Shown here in pieces: positions 6,715-15,980 of a stretch of DNA of 64,000 bases (position 1 is the stretch's first letter; every line of letters starts with the position of its first letter). Source of the DNA: Nioella sp965215655 (GTDB lineage: Bacteria > Pseudomonadota > Alphaproteobacteria > Rhodobacterales > Rhodobacteraceae); NCBI RefSeq assembly GCF_965215655.1, contig NZ_OZ244111.1:4030001-4094000 (forward strand), in the 5' to 3' direction. Under the pieces are notes generated by a model. That model was not told the origin of the DNA. It did no database searches and saw nothing but the letters and a program-made list of their open reading frames with translations. The position numbers and the translations under genes were made by a program.

Positions 6715-9366
6715 ATGCCGCCGCTTGAACCGATCTTTCCGCTCGGCGATGTCGAAGACATTTCAGGCAGCTTCGAGTTGCAGGTGGTCGCCCGCTTTGA
6801 CGATCTGACCGGCGGGTATTGGCAACGGCTGATTGATATCGGGTCCGGGGCGGGTGGCAATAACATCCTGCTGACACAGGTCGAGAATACCGGCGACATC
6901 ATGTTCGTCCTCTATCAGGACGGCACCACCTATTCAGTGATCGCACCGGGCGCGATCCTTGAGGGGGAAACCGCCACCTGGACCGTTGGAATAGATCAGG
7001 ACGGCCTGATGTGGCTTGACCGGGACGGTGTGCGGTTGGGGCAGACTCAGGCGGTTGTGCCGGATGACAGCCTGCGCCCGAATGAACTGTTGGGCCAATC
7101 CAACTGGGCGGACGATTCGCCCATGATCGGGGCAATCCTTGGGGTCGATATCACCAACGTGGGCGATGTGGTGGATGGCGGTCGCCTCAACATCCCCGAG
7201 GACATCAATGGGGCCTTCCAGGTCGATGCCGTTGTTCGGTTCGATGATCTGCGGGCTGGTGAAGATCAGACGGTGTTCACCTATGCCAATGCCGATAGCG
7301 GATCGGCAATACGATTGTTCCGGGTCGCGGACAGCAACGATATCCGTTTCGAGATCGTGGAGGACGGGCAGGTCTACAGTGTCACGGCTCCGGACGCGAT
7401 TTCAGAAGGCGCATGGGCCATGTGGTCCGTTGGGGCCGATGCAGATGGCACGATCTGGATCGAGAGAGACTCCGTCCGCTTGGTGGACGCAGCGGGGACC
7501 GTCCCGACCGGCTTTCTTGCAGAACATGCAACGATCGGTGCCATGGGCTCTGCCGGGGATGGTAGACTGAATGGGGTGGTTCTGGATCTGACGGTGTCCA
7601 CGCCACAGGATGGCACGGGTGGCGCCGACCCGGTCGATCCGGTCGTGGGAGTCGGAGACATGATCTTCGTCGCCCATCAGGATGACGATCTGCTGTTCAT
7701 GAACCCGACCATAGACCGGCTGATCGACGGGCCCGAACCGGTCAGCGTCGTCTATCTGACGGCGGGCGATGCCGGGCTGGACGCAGGGTATTGGGGCGCA
7801 AGGGAAGAAGGTGTACGTACGGCCTATGGGCAGATGGCCGGGGCGAATGATTGGGTGGACGAAACCGTTACCCTGGCTGTCGGCAATAGCCAGTTCGAGG
7901 TCGCGAGTTCCTACCTTGCCAGCCAGCCCGACATTCGGCTCTATTTCCTGCGCCTTCCCGATGGATTCAGCCGGGGTGAAGGGTCAGAGGTCAACAGTTT
8001 CGAAAGCCTTGAACAGCTTTGGGACGGAGACATCGCAACGATCACGGCCGTGGACGGAAGCGCGACTTACACGCAAGCGGACCTTGTCGGGCTGTTGTCG
8101 GTGCTTCTCGATCAGCATCAGCCTGATCACATACACCTTCAGGATCACACGACTGACTATGCGGATATCGAGCATTCCGACCACCTGCACTCCGCCGAAT
8201 TCGTCACAGCGGCGCTTAGCAGCTACGCAGGAGATCTGACCGTCACAGGCTATGTGGGCTATGCCAGCTGGGGGTTGGACGAAAACCTGACGGCCGAGGA
8301 AGAGGCACTGGTTCGGGAATTCTTCGCCCAGTATTCTGCCTACGACCCCAATGTGTTGGGCAGCGACGGGGCGTTTCTGGAGGCCTACGAGGAATGGGTC
8401 CAGCGGGAATACATCGCCTATGAATACACGCTGTCCGGCACAGGCGGCGGCGGACCTTCGGGGGTCACCAACTCTTTGTCAGACCTCACGGGCGACGGCA
8501 CCTCCGACATTCTCTGGCGCAACGGCACGACGGGCCAGTACGGCATGTTCGACATGGCGGGTGGCACACCCACCTGGAGCGTTCTGGGGGGCGAGAGCAC
8601 CGCCTGGCAGATCGGCGGGCTCGGGGATTTCGACGGGGACGGCACGGACGATATCCTCTGGCGCAACGATACCTCCGGCGGCATCGGCTTTTCCGCCATG
8701 GGCACCGGCAGCCCGGTCTGGAACGCGCTCGGCACCGCCGGGGCGGAATGGCAGATCATGGGCGTCGGCGATTTCAACGGGGATGGCACCGACGATATTC
8801 TCTGGCAGAACAGCAACAATGGCGGCGTCGGCATGTTCGCCATGTCGGGCGGGTCCGCGACCTGGCAGACGATCGGCGGATCCTCTGCGCCGTGGGAGAT
8901 CGTGGCCACCGGCGACATCACCGGCGACGGGATCGACGACATCATCTGGCGGAACGCGACGACCGGCCAGGTGGGCCAGTTCGAGATGTCCTCGGCGGGC
9001 ACGCCCACGAGGAGCGTCGTCGCCAATGTCTCCAACGACTGGCGGCTGGTGGGGACCGGGGATCTCGATGGCGACGGGACGGACGATTTGCTGTGGCGAC
9101 ATGAGAGCTCGGGCGCTGTGGGCTACTACGCCATGGGCTCGGGCAGCCCTGTCTGGCAGGGCCTTGGGCAAGCCAGCTTCGACTGGGACATCGTGGGCGT
9201 GGGCGACTACAATGGCGACGGCACGGACGATATCCTGTGGCGGAACGTTAATACCGGCACGGTCGGCATGTACGACATGGATGGCGGGCCAAGCTGGCAG
9301 ACCATCGGCCAGGCCGCGCTGGCATGGGACGTCGAGGGGCAGTTCGTGGATGAGTTTGTGTTCTGA
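6715..9366 (+). CDS. Putative secreted PIG-L/LmbE deacetylase with LamG-like repeats and C-terminal FG-GAP propeller
   Basis: An 883-aa multidomain protein, probably an extracellular carbohydrate deacetylase. Order: two LamG/ConA-like repeats (about 10-130 and 158-280, each with an FxxxxVxRFDDL core), a PIG-L/LmbE metal-dependent deacetylase domain (about 314-560), a short Gly linker, and the six-repeat propeller (590-883) shared with two RTX proteins nearby. The catalytic motif is AHQDDD at 320-325, against the family AHPDD[ED], with a Pro-to-Gln change; a second metal site is HSDHLH at 487-492. The ATG at 6715 has AGAGGA 6 nt upstream and is preferred over a TTG at 6586. There is no Sec or Tat signal, so type I or another C-terminal-signal export route is inferred. 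It converges with the sulfotransferase gene 20 bp downstream. Confidence 0.82.
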   Translation: MPPLEPIFPLGDVEDISGSFELQVVARFDDLTGGYWQRLIDIGSGAGGNNILLTQVENTGDIMFVLYQDGTTYSVIAPGAILEGETATWTVGIDQDGLMWLDRDGVRLGQTQAVVPDDSLRPNELLGQSNWADDSPMIGAILGVDITNVGDVVDGGRLNIPEDINGAFQVDAVVRFDDLRAGEDQTVFTYANADSGSAIRLFRVADSNDIRFEIVEDGQVYSVTAPDAISEGAWAMWSVGADADGTIWIERDSVRLVDAAGTVPTGFLAEHATIGAMGSAGDGRLNGVVLDLTVSTPQDGTGGADPVDPVVGVGDMIFVAHQDDDLLFMNPTIDRLIDGPEPVSVVYLTAGDAGLDAGYWGAREEGVRTAYGQMAGANDWVDETVTLAVGNSQFEVASSYLASQPDIRLYFLRLPDGFSRGEGSEVNSFESLEQLWDGDIATITAVDGSATYTQADLVGLLSVLLDQHQPDHIHLQDHTTDYADIEHSDHLHSAEFVTAALSSYAGDLTVTGYVGYASWGLDENLTAEEEALVREFFAQYSAYDPNVLGSDGAFLEAYEEWVQREYIAYEYTLSGTGGGGPSGVTNSLSDLTGDGTSDILWRNGTTGQYGMFDMAGGTPTWSVLGGESTAWQIGGLGDFDGDGTDDILWRNDTSGGIGFSAMGTGSPVWNALGTAGAEWQIMGVGDFNGDGTDDILWQNSNNGGVGMFAMSGGSATWQTIGGSSAPWEIVATGDITGDGIDDIIWRNATTGQVGQFEMSSAGTPTRSVVANVSNDWRLVGTGDLDGDGTDDLLWRHESSGAVGYYAMGSGSPVWQGLGQASFDWDIVGVGDYNGDGTDDILWRNVNTGTVGMYDMDGGPSWQTIGQAALAWDVEGQFVDEFVF
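8482..9366 (+). repeat. 885-bp propeller module, copy 1
   Basis: C-terminal coding block of the PIG-L protein: six repeats of 47-49 residues, each opening D-[LFIYV]-x-G-D-G-x-[SD]-D-[IL]-[IL]-W and ending in a Trp-containing strand, with the shared end DVEGQFVDEFVF. Reads as a six-bladed Ca2+-binding FG-GAP/VCBS-like propeller. It has the same length as the copies at 15096-15980 and 18919-19803 and differs from them at only a few residues (for example AGAEW for ASAAW, TRSVV for TWSVV). Confidence 0.95.
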
Positions 9367-9386
9367 ACGGTGCCCGATCAAGGTCG

Positions 9387-10115
9387 CTATTCGGTGACCC
9401 ATCCGGGTTGTCCGAGACTGCTCAGTTCCGCCCGGATTGCCGCGTGATCCGATTGCTGGAAGCGCGCCAGAATGTCGGTGCCATGCAGGCGGCGTTTCTG
9501 CGGATCAAGCGGCTGTCTTTGAACCCCAAGGAAATCCTGAACGCCATCGAACCCGTCTTGCACCAGGCTTGAAAAGGAAATGTTCAGCGTCGGACCGGTT
9601 GCCTGACTGCGATAATAGTCAAATGTCTCGGTTTGGAATGCGATGAAATTACGGAAAGCCCTGGCGTCGAAAACCAGCGGCGCGGATTCCAGCTTCTTTC
9701 CGCCTGACTCAGCGCTGAGGTTCCAGATGCCTGTCTGGTGGGCCAACAGCGTTGAAGAATACTGAGAGAGCTTGTTGCGGCGTTCGAGGATGATCTTCGA
9801 TACTGACCCATCGGCAAGCAGCCGTGCGCATTCGTCGGGCTCCTGAATGCGCCACATCTTGAATCCGACGGCCTTCGCATCGGGCTGATCAAACACTTGG
9901 TCGAGAAACGCCGCCTTTTCCGCGCGCAGCTTGAGCAACGTGTCATTGCTCAACTTCGCCATGGTGCCCCGGAAATGCCACGCCGGGTCCGGATGGAACA
10001 CTTCGCCATGGCACGTGATCTCGGGATGGCTGTTTAGCGTTTCGGTCAACAGAGAGGTTCCCGACCGGGCCTCGCTGAGAATGACGAAGCGGGTAGAATC
10101 AGTCGAACTTGTCAC
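9387..10115 (-). CDS. PAPS-dependent sulfotransferase family protein
   Basis: A 242-aa protein of the bacterial sulfotransferase family (Stf0/NodH-like), moving sulfate from PAPS to a glycan or lipid acceptor. The 5'-phosphosulfate-binding loop is FVILSEARSGTSLL followed by LNSHPEITCHGEVF within the first 40 residues; a second conserved stretch, KIILERRNKLSQYSS, matches the 3'-phosphate-binding region. The GTG at 10115 was chosen because GGAG precedes it, it overlaps the FkbM stop by 4 bp (GTGA), and the conserved loop starts soon after; the reading frame extends further upstream but that part lies inside fkbM. Last gene of the minus-strand glycan set, so its substrate is probably the product of the neighbouring glycosyltransferase. 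Confidence 0.82.
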   Translation of the reverse strand: MTSSTDSTRFVILSEARSGTSLLTETLNSHPEITCHGEVFHPDPAWHFRGTMAKLSNDTLLKLRAEKAAFLDQVFDQPDAKAVGFKMWRIQEPDECARLLADGSVSKIILERRNKLSQYSSTLLAHQTGIWNLSAESGGKKLESAPLVFDARAFRNFIAFQTETFDYYRSQATGPTLNISFSSLVQDGFDGVQDFLGVQRQPLDPQKRRLHGTDILARFQQSDHAAIRAELSSLGQPGWVTE

Positions 10116-10888
10116 GCCGTTGTCTCCAGGCTGGCTTGTGTTGTGGCGTGGAAATCGATCCAGCCATGGGCAAGCATTCCATCCTTGAGCTGCAATTTCC
10201 GGAACATCTGGAACCGGTCGAGGCATTCTTCCGCATCGATCCACTTCTCGGGCGGCAGTTCCTTCCCGAATAGCCCGCTCATATGGCCGTTGAACTTTGC
10301 ATCCGCAAACTGCCCTTCTCGCGCGGGTTCCACCGGGCGGACCATGTTGTGCAGCGCCTGGTTTACAATCTGGAACCGGTCATAGCCCGCCGCGCGCAGA
10401 AAGCAGATGGTATCTGCCGACATGGCCTCTACCGAAACGAAATCCGGGCGCCGTGCGTCGGTTGCCAACTGTTGTGTAAACAGGTCATCCACGCCTTCCA
10501 TGTCGCACTTGATGTAGCGCGGCACACCATAGCGGTCAAAGAGACCCGCCAATGTCACGGTCTCAACCTGTATTTCCTCTGATTCATGGCCGCCTTTTTC
10601 GGCCCATCCCTTTTTGACGCTGCTCCAGTCGTCCTTGACCGGATTGACGTGAAAAGCGATCTGGTGATCCTCTGTATCCCAGAAGGCGCGGTTCACGATC
10701 GCAAGGCGACCATCGGCCACTTCGGTTGGAAACCTCTCCTGCGCGCGTTTGCACATTTCAGGGTTCGCTTCCAGCGCAACAACCGAAAAGCCCTTGCGAA
10801 GATAGAAATCGGTATCAAGAGCCCAGTGCATGCCGAGGTCGTAAATCAGATCCGAACGGGGCTCGTGGCTCATGCTAGCTGTCGTCAT
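10112..10888 (-). CDS. FkbM-family methyltransferase
   Basis: A 258-aa SAM-dependent methyltransferase of the FkbM type, often found methylating sugars in surface-polysaccharide clusters. Visible features are IYDLGMHWALDTDFYL (a variant SAM motif I), VVALEANPEMCKRA (acidic ribose-binding residue), and YIKCDMEGVDDLF, the family K-x-D-x-E-G segment. Motif I lacks the usual GxGxG run, so SAM affinity or activity could be altered. The ATG at 10888 has AAGGA 8 nt upstream; an ATG at 10897 is possible. It overlaps the downstream sulfotransferase by 4 bp and abuts the upstream glycosyltransferase, giving an operon-like string. Confidence 0.82.
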   Translation of the reverse strand: MTTASMSHEPRSDLIYDLGMHWALDTDFYLRKGFSVVALEANPEMCKRAQERFPTEVADGRLAIVNRAFWDTEDHQIAFHVNPVKDDWSSVKKGWAEKGGHESEEIQVETVTLAGLFDRYGVPRYIKCDMEGVDDLFTQQLATDARRPDFVSVEAMSADTICFLRAAGYDRFQIVNQALHNMVRPVEPAREGQFADAKFNGHMSGLFGKELPPEKWIDAEECLDRFQMFRKLQLKDGMLAHGWIDFHATTQASLETTA

Positions 10889-10889
10889 T

Positions 10890-13526
10890 TCAATCATCCT
10901 TCAAGGGATCTGTTGGCTCGGGCTGCGTTGGCTGTTCCAACGCGTCAGAGAGCGCCTGTGTCGCCGTCTGCCATGTACGAGAAAGCATGTCTTCAAAACC
11001 GGAAGCCGACATGGCGCGCAAACGGTCGCGATCGTCGGACAGAAGCTCAAGCGCATCCAGCGCCGGGGTAATATCTTCGCTGTCGGGAAACAGAATGCCG
11101 GACTTGCCGTCTCGCACAACCTCTGAGATGGCGCCGACATCCGTCGAGATGACCACCGCGCCAGAACGCATGGCCTCCAGCACCGTTAGCGGCAACCCCT
11201 CGTAGCGGGACAGCATTACAACGACGTCCGCCCAGTCATAGGCGGCGGCAAGGTCCGCGGGATCGGACAGGGGGGCCTCTGGTGAGATGACAAGGTTACC
11301 GCTTGTCAGGCTTCGGTTGTCCCCCATGACCGAACTTCCAATGACACGCCAGTCCACCGGCAAGCGACGGGACTTGCTGGCGCGGATCAGTGCGTCCAGC
11401 CGATCGACGCCTTTCTGACGGTCCAGCCGACCGATGAAAAGCGCCCTGAGCGGTTGATCCGCAGGGCGGTCACGACGCCGGGCAAGGGCATCAGATGCCA
11501 GCGCGGAATTTGGCAGGTCAAAGCCTGGTGCATTCGGAACGGTCACGATCTTCTGACGCGGAACGCCCATGCCGCGCAACCAGCTGGCCATCGCTTCGGA
11601 GCAAGGGGCAAACAGATCAAAGGCGTGCTCATAAGCAAGACCCACATGCGTGTTCCCGGTGGGGCGTCCAAAGCGGGTCAGGTCATGGACATGCAACGAG
11701 TTGACGGTGCGAACACCCAGTCGCCGAAGCTGCCCCATTGTCCCGGCCACCGCGCCACCATGGAAATTGATCACGCAGTCGAGCCAGTGAAGCATGCTGA
11801 GGACTTTGTCGTGATTACCCGACACGGCCCAGCTTGATATCGGGCTGCCCAGGAAATTCTGCGGCCCGTCCCCGCCAAGACGGAAGTCGGGGTCGGACAG
11901 GAACCCAACGCTATCGAATGCGTCCTGCCAGTCGGGCAGGATCTTGATCGACCCGGTATCAAGCAGCATGGCATGAGTAGACCAGCCGCGTGCCCGCATC
12001 GCTTTTGCGATATTGTAAGCGACCCGTTCGACGCCCGCGAATTCCGCCATCGGCAGCAGGAAGCCCATGTTGCGCGATGTATCTCGCGTTACACGCGGAA
12101 ATACCGGCTGACCTGAGAACCGCTTTCGGGGGATCCTGTATTCGAGATTGCGCATCGTCGCGCCGTTGCTGCGCCACTGCCACTCCTGCCCAAGCGCTGC
12201 GCGGTAAGGTGATGCGCGCAAAGAGTGGATCAGCTGGACAAGGCTGCTGGTGGCGTCGCGATGCAGGCGGTCCGTGTCGGCGACGGAGGCGGGAAGAAAC
12301 AGCTCGCTCTGGGCAATCCTGGGCTTGGGATGCGCACTGAGGACCGTGTCGATCCAGTCGGAAACCGTATCGCGCAGCACCTCGGCAAGCAATTTCGGGG
12401 AAATGGCAGCAACAGCTGCTTGGCGAATTCGGCTCTTGTCCTCGGTAGCCGATATATCAGCTATTTCAACGCGCCCCGGTGTGCCCTGGGAAATATGAAG
12501 CCCGGCAACATGCGCGGATTCCAATTGGCCTTCCAGCTTCCACAAGGCCCAGTGCAAAAGACCGGACGATCTGAGGCAGGCCAGAACCGCACTGTGCATG
12601 ACCACTGTGAAGGGCGGTGCCGAGTTTGCACCGGGAAGAACCTGAGATTGCCATACCTGCCGGATATGAGTTTCGATATCCACAATGCGCAAAGAGCCGT
12701 CATCCGGATCGACACAATGCAGCAGTTCGGCCCGGTCGGGCATGTAGATCGCGTATCGCGGTGCCTCCTCGGCTTCCAGTCGCACCAGTTCACGCGGCGC
12801 AAACAACAGCTTGTGCTTCTGCGCCATATCCCCCTGCAACTGGGCCGCTTCGCGGTCGGCCTCCATCAGCATGCTTTCGGGGCGCTTCCGGTAACGGAAG
12901 CCAAAGTCCTCCAGATACTTTCCCCGGAACCCGGAGCGCGCCGCCGACAGGAAGAAATCCCAATCCTCCCAGCCGAGCCGAAAGCTCTGATCGAAGAATA
13001 CCTCGTCTTCGAAGACCTTTCGCCTGACAAGACTGCCCGCCTCGCAGATGTTGATGGTCGAGTGCTGAAGAAGTGAATAGGGCCCGCTGTAGTCCCAAGC
13101 GCTGGGAAGGCCGAACATATCGATGCTGGGATATATCCAGTCTGCGTCCGGATCCGCGTCGAGCGTGGCCATGGCCCGTGCCATCGCCTGCGGTCGCAGC
13201 CGGTTGTCGGCGTCGAGAAAGTAGATCGCATCGACAGAGGGGTACCGGTCCAGCACTGTACGAATTCCGTGGTTGCGCGCGCTGGCGAGTCCACCATTCG
13301 GCTTGCGAAGATAAATCACGCGATGCGGATAGGCTCGGGCATAGGCCAGCCCGACTTCTTCCGTTTCGGGGTAGGGGCACCCGTCGTTGACCAGTGCCAC
13401 AAGGATCGGAAACGGGGCTTCCTGCGCGAGGGCTGATTCCAGCGCCTCGGTAACCAGGCCGGAGTGGCGGAACACCGGAATGACGATCGCAACCCTCGGT
13501 GCAGCCGGTTCTGCTACGTCTCGCAT
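10890..13526 (-). CDS. Bifunctional GT2-GT4 fusion glycosyltransferase
   Basis: An 878-aa cytoplasmic protein with two glycosyltransferase domains. Residues 10-265 form a GT-A/GT2 domain: VAIVIPVFRHSGLVTEAL, then LVNDGCPYPET, then YFLDADNRLRP with the metal-binding DxD, then FRLGWEDWDFFL as the ED-type catalytic region. Residues about 500-855 form a GT-B/GT4 domain: LFIGRLDRQKGVDRL and LSRYEGLPLTVLEAMRSG, the E-x7-E nucleotide-sugar site. The roughly 230 residues between are not recognised. The gene starts 4 nt after the stop of the 486-aa gene and runs into the FkbM gene, so the products are probably co-translated. Likely adds two successive sugars to an extracellular glycan or protein; substrate unknown. 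Confidence 0.87.
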   Translation of the reverse strand: MRDVAEPAAPRVAIVIPVFRHSGLVTEALESALAQEAPFPILVALVNDGCPYPETEEVGLAYARAYPHRVIYLRKPNGGLASARNHGIRTVLDRYPSVDAIYFLDADNRLRPQAMARAMATLDADPDADWIYPSIDMFGLPSAWDYSGPYSLLQHSTINICEAGSLVRRKVFEDEVFFDQSFRLGWEDWDFFLSAARSGFRGKYLEDFGFRYRKRPESMLMEADREAAQLQGDMAQKHKLLFAPRELVRLEAEEAPRYAIYMPDRAELLHCVDPDDGSLRIVDIETHIRQVWQSQVLPGANSAPPFTVVMHSAVLACLRSSGLLHWALWKLEGQLESAHVAGLHISQGTPGRVEIADISATEDKSRIRQAAVAAISPKLLAEVLRDTVSDWIDTVLSAHPKPRIAQSELFLPASVADTDRLHRDATSSLVQLIHSLRASPYRAALGQEWQWRSNGATMRNLEYRIPRKRFSGQPVFPRVTRDTSRNMGFLLPMAEFAGVERVAYNIAKAMRARGWSTHAMLLDTGSIKILPDWQDAFDSVGFLSDPDFRLGGDGPQNFLGSPISSWAVSGNHDKVLSMLHWLDCVINFHGGAVAGTMGQLRRLGVRTVNSLHVHDLTRFGRPTGNTHVGLAYEHAFDLFAPCSEAMASWLRGMGVPRQKIVTVPNAPGFDLPNSALASDALARRRDRPADQPLRALFIGRLDRQKGVDRLDALIRASKSRRLPVDWRVIGSSVMGDNRSLTSGNLVISPEAPLSDPADLAAAYDWADVVVMLSRYEGLPLTVLEAMRSGAVVISTDVGAISEVVRDGKSGILFPDSEDITPALDALELLSDDRDRLRAMSASGFEDMLSRTWQTATQALSDALEQPTQPEPTDPLKDD

Positions 13527-13530
13527 CCTG

Positions 13531-14991
13531 CTAGAACCTGTCGCGGCACAGGGTGACAGACGAGAACGCCGCCCAGGCCCAGCTTGGTGGCAACTGGTGA
13601 TCTGCCATGCGGGTAATCAGATAGAGATCCATTGCCGATCCTGCCGGTTCTTGCAGGAGCAGATGGATATGGCCTCTCTGGCCAGCAGACAGCCGGTACC
13701 ATTCGGATTTTTGCGCACCGGGCGAGTCCAGCAAACTGTTCAGGGCGGGTGCCAACGCACTGCGTCTCCGGATAAAGGCACGCTTGTTGCCGGCAGGATC
13801 AATGCGCGCGGCGGTTGGGGCAACTGCAATCGCATATTCGATATCAGCACCTTGTTCGGACAGGCTGTGAATGCTGGCCGTGACCTCATTCACCCCTGCA
13901 CCAACCGCATCGCAAAGCAATGCTGCTGCCAGATCACCCTGAACCGGATGGACCTGCAGAACATTCTGCTCTTCGAGATACTTCGTGTCGGTATTGTCCG
14001 GGTTGAGATTTCTGGCTGCCCTGAGCGCCGCTTCTGCCAATACCTTGACCCCCGCGCCATCGCTGGAATGGGGAGGGGTGCAACCGGGAATGTAAGTCCA
14101 CAATTGCAGGGCAAGTACCCGGTCCTCAGTCTCAGATGGCTTGGCTTCTGATCCTTCGTGGAGCTGAAGGCAATAGCGCGGGTCCGGATGCCGCAGTGAC
14201 CAATCAAGCTCCAGCGGTGCGGTGCCCGTCCATTCGAGGCGCAGTTGAAGCGTGGTATTGTCAGGTCCAAGCGCGACCTCCAGCGGCAATCGCAACCAGC
14301 CGGCGCTCAGATCGCCCTGATCGATGGACCATTCGGCAAGCGTCTCGCCTTTTTCCAGTGCGTGAAGCCCAATCAGGAGCTGGCCACCCGAACCGGCTGG
14401 GGTCCGCGCGACGTGCAAGCCAATATCAGAGATCCCGCTGCTTTCTCCTGGCAGCCGTTGATGCAGAACTGCACCCGCTGGCAAGGTCACCGGTTTTGTG
14501 TTCGAAGCCGGGGCAAGATCCCGGCGCAACTGCCTGTGATCGAGCTCTGCCTCCTGGACAAAACCTTCCAGCAATCCGAACGCGTTGCTCAACTCTTCGA
14601 AATCTGCCCTGAGATGTGCCAAGTCGCGCAGCAGCTCGACCTGGCGTTGCGCGGTCCTGAGCCGTTCCCGAAGCAATAAATCGACGATCTGGCTCAGCAC
14701 CTTGGCCTGTCTCTGGTCGGGATGCGTGTCGCTCAGGTCGATCAGAAGCAAGGGCTCTGCCCCCAGTTCCGTGACGAACCGGGCGCAAAAGGTTTCCGCC
14801 TGCCGAAGGCCATCGGGCGAGGCCGCCAGAATGCAGAGCGCATTCTGCTGAAGATCGGAGAGGGGGACCTCGGATACCGAATGCCAATCGGTGACACGCC
14901 CCTGCGTGTCGCACCGCAAAAGCGGATACCCGAAATCGAAGACTTGAGCAAAGTCGTCACCCGGATCAGCAATGACGATGGCATTTTCCAT
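13531..14991 (-). CDS. Uncharacterised protein heading the glycosyltransferase operon
   Basis: A 486-aa soluble protein with no signal peptide or membrane segment, which I cannot assign with confidence; it may belong to DUF6212, a family I recall beside glycosyltransferases in Rhodobacterales (not searched). What can be seen: an N-terminal 110-residue alpha/beta-like part with LCILAASPDGLRQAETFCARF and LLLIDLSDTHPDQRQ; a coiled-coil-like helix rich in Leu, Arg and Glu (about 105-160); then a beta-rich half with PLELDWSLRHPDPRY and several Trp-bearing strands suggestive of a carbohydrate-binding fold. Its stop lies 4 nt before the GT2-GT4 fusion start, so the two are probably partners. A role in handling the glycan acceptor is inference. 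Confidence 0.6.
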   Translation of the reverse strand: MENAIVIADPGDDFAQVFDFGYPLLRCDTQGRVTDWHSVSEVPLSDLQQNALCILAASPDGLRQAETFCARFVTELGAEPLLLIDLSDTHPDQRQAKVLSQIVDLLLRERLRTAQRQVELLRDLAHLRADFEELSNAFGLLEGFVQEAELDHRQLRRDLAPASNTKPVTLPAGAVLHQRLPGESSGISDIGLHVARTPAGSGGQLLIGLHALEKGETLAEWSIDQGDLSAGWLRLPLEVALGPDNTTLQLRLEWTGTAPLELDWSLRHPDPRYCLQLHEGSEAKPSETEDRVLALQLWTYIPGCTPPHSSDGAGVKVLAEAALRAARNLNPDNTDTKYLEEQNVLQVHPVQGDLAAALLCDAVGAGVNEVTASIHSLSEQGADIEYAIAVAPTAARIDPAGNKRAFIRRRSALAPALNSLLDSPGAQKSEWYRLSAGQRGHIHLLLQEPAGSAMDLYLITRMADHQLPPSWAWAAFSSVTLCRDRF

Positions 14992-15095
14992 GAGGCGAGC
15001 AACGGCTTTCTTGTTTCCCGCTTCCTTCTAGAGAAATCTATTGCCACCAACAAGGCTCAAGGGCGCAGGAAAATACGTCTCTGCTTTCAGATAGA

Positions 15096-15980
15096 TCAGA
15101 ACACGAACTCATCCACGAACTGCCCTTCGACGTCCCAGACGAAGCCAGCCTGGCCGATCGTCTGCCAGCTTGGCCCGCCATCCATGTCGTACATGCCGAC
15201 CGTTCCGGTATTGACGTTCCGCCACAGGATATCGTCCGTGCCGTCGCCATTGTAGTCGCCCACGCCCACGATATCCCAGTCGAAACTGGCTTGCCCGAGG
15301 CCCTGCCATGTCGGCGTGCCGGAACCCATGGAGTAATAGCCCACGGCGCCCGAGCTTTCATGCCGCCACAGCAGGTCATCCGTGCCGTCGCCATCGAGAT
15401 CGCCGGTCCCCACCAGCCGCCAGTCGTTGGAGACATTGGCCACCACGCTCCAGGTCGGGGTGCCCGCCGAGGACATCTCGAACTGGCCCACCTGGCCGGT
15501 CGTCGCGTTCCGCCAGATGATGTCGTCGATCCCGTCACCGGTGATGTCTCCCGTGGCCACGATCTCCCACGGGGCCGAGGAGCCGCCGATCGTCTGCCAA
15601 CTGGCCGATCCGCCCGACATGGCGAACATGCCGACGCCGCCATTGTTGCTGTTCTGCCAGAGAATATCGTCGGTGCCATCGCCGTTGAAATCGCCCACGC
15701 CCATGATCTGCCAGGCCGCGCTGGCCGTGCCGAGCGCGTTCCAGACCGGGCTGCCGGTGCCCATGGCGGAAAAGCCGATGCCGCCGGAGGTATCGTTGCG
15801 CCAGAGGATATCGTCGGTGCCGTCCCCATCGAAATCCCCGAGCCCGCCGATCTGCCAGGCGGTGCTCTCGCCCCCCAGAACGCTCCAGGTCGGCGTGCCG
15901 CCCGCCATGTCGAACATGCCGTACTGGCCCGTCGTGCCGTTGCGCCAGAGGATATCGGAGGTGCCATCGCCGGTCAGGTC
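15096..15980 (-). repeat. 885-bp propeller module, copy 2
   Basis: The 3' block of the 1113-aa RTX gene, exactly as long as copies 1 and 3. Protein differences from the other copies are few and local, for example YYSMGSGTPTW for YYAMGSGSPVW and AGFVWDVEG for AALAWDVEG. Homology stops at the stop codon on one side and at the first D-x-x-G-D-G-T on the other. Confidence 0.95.
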
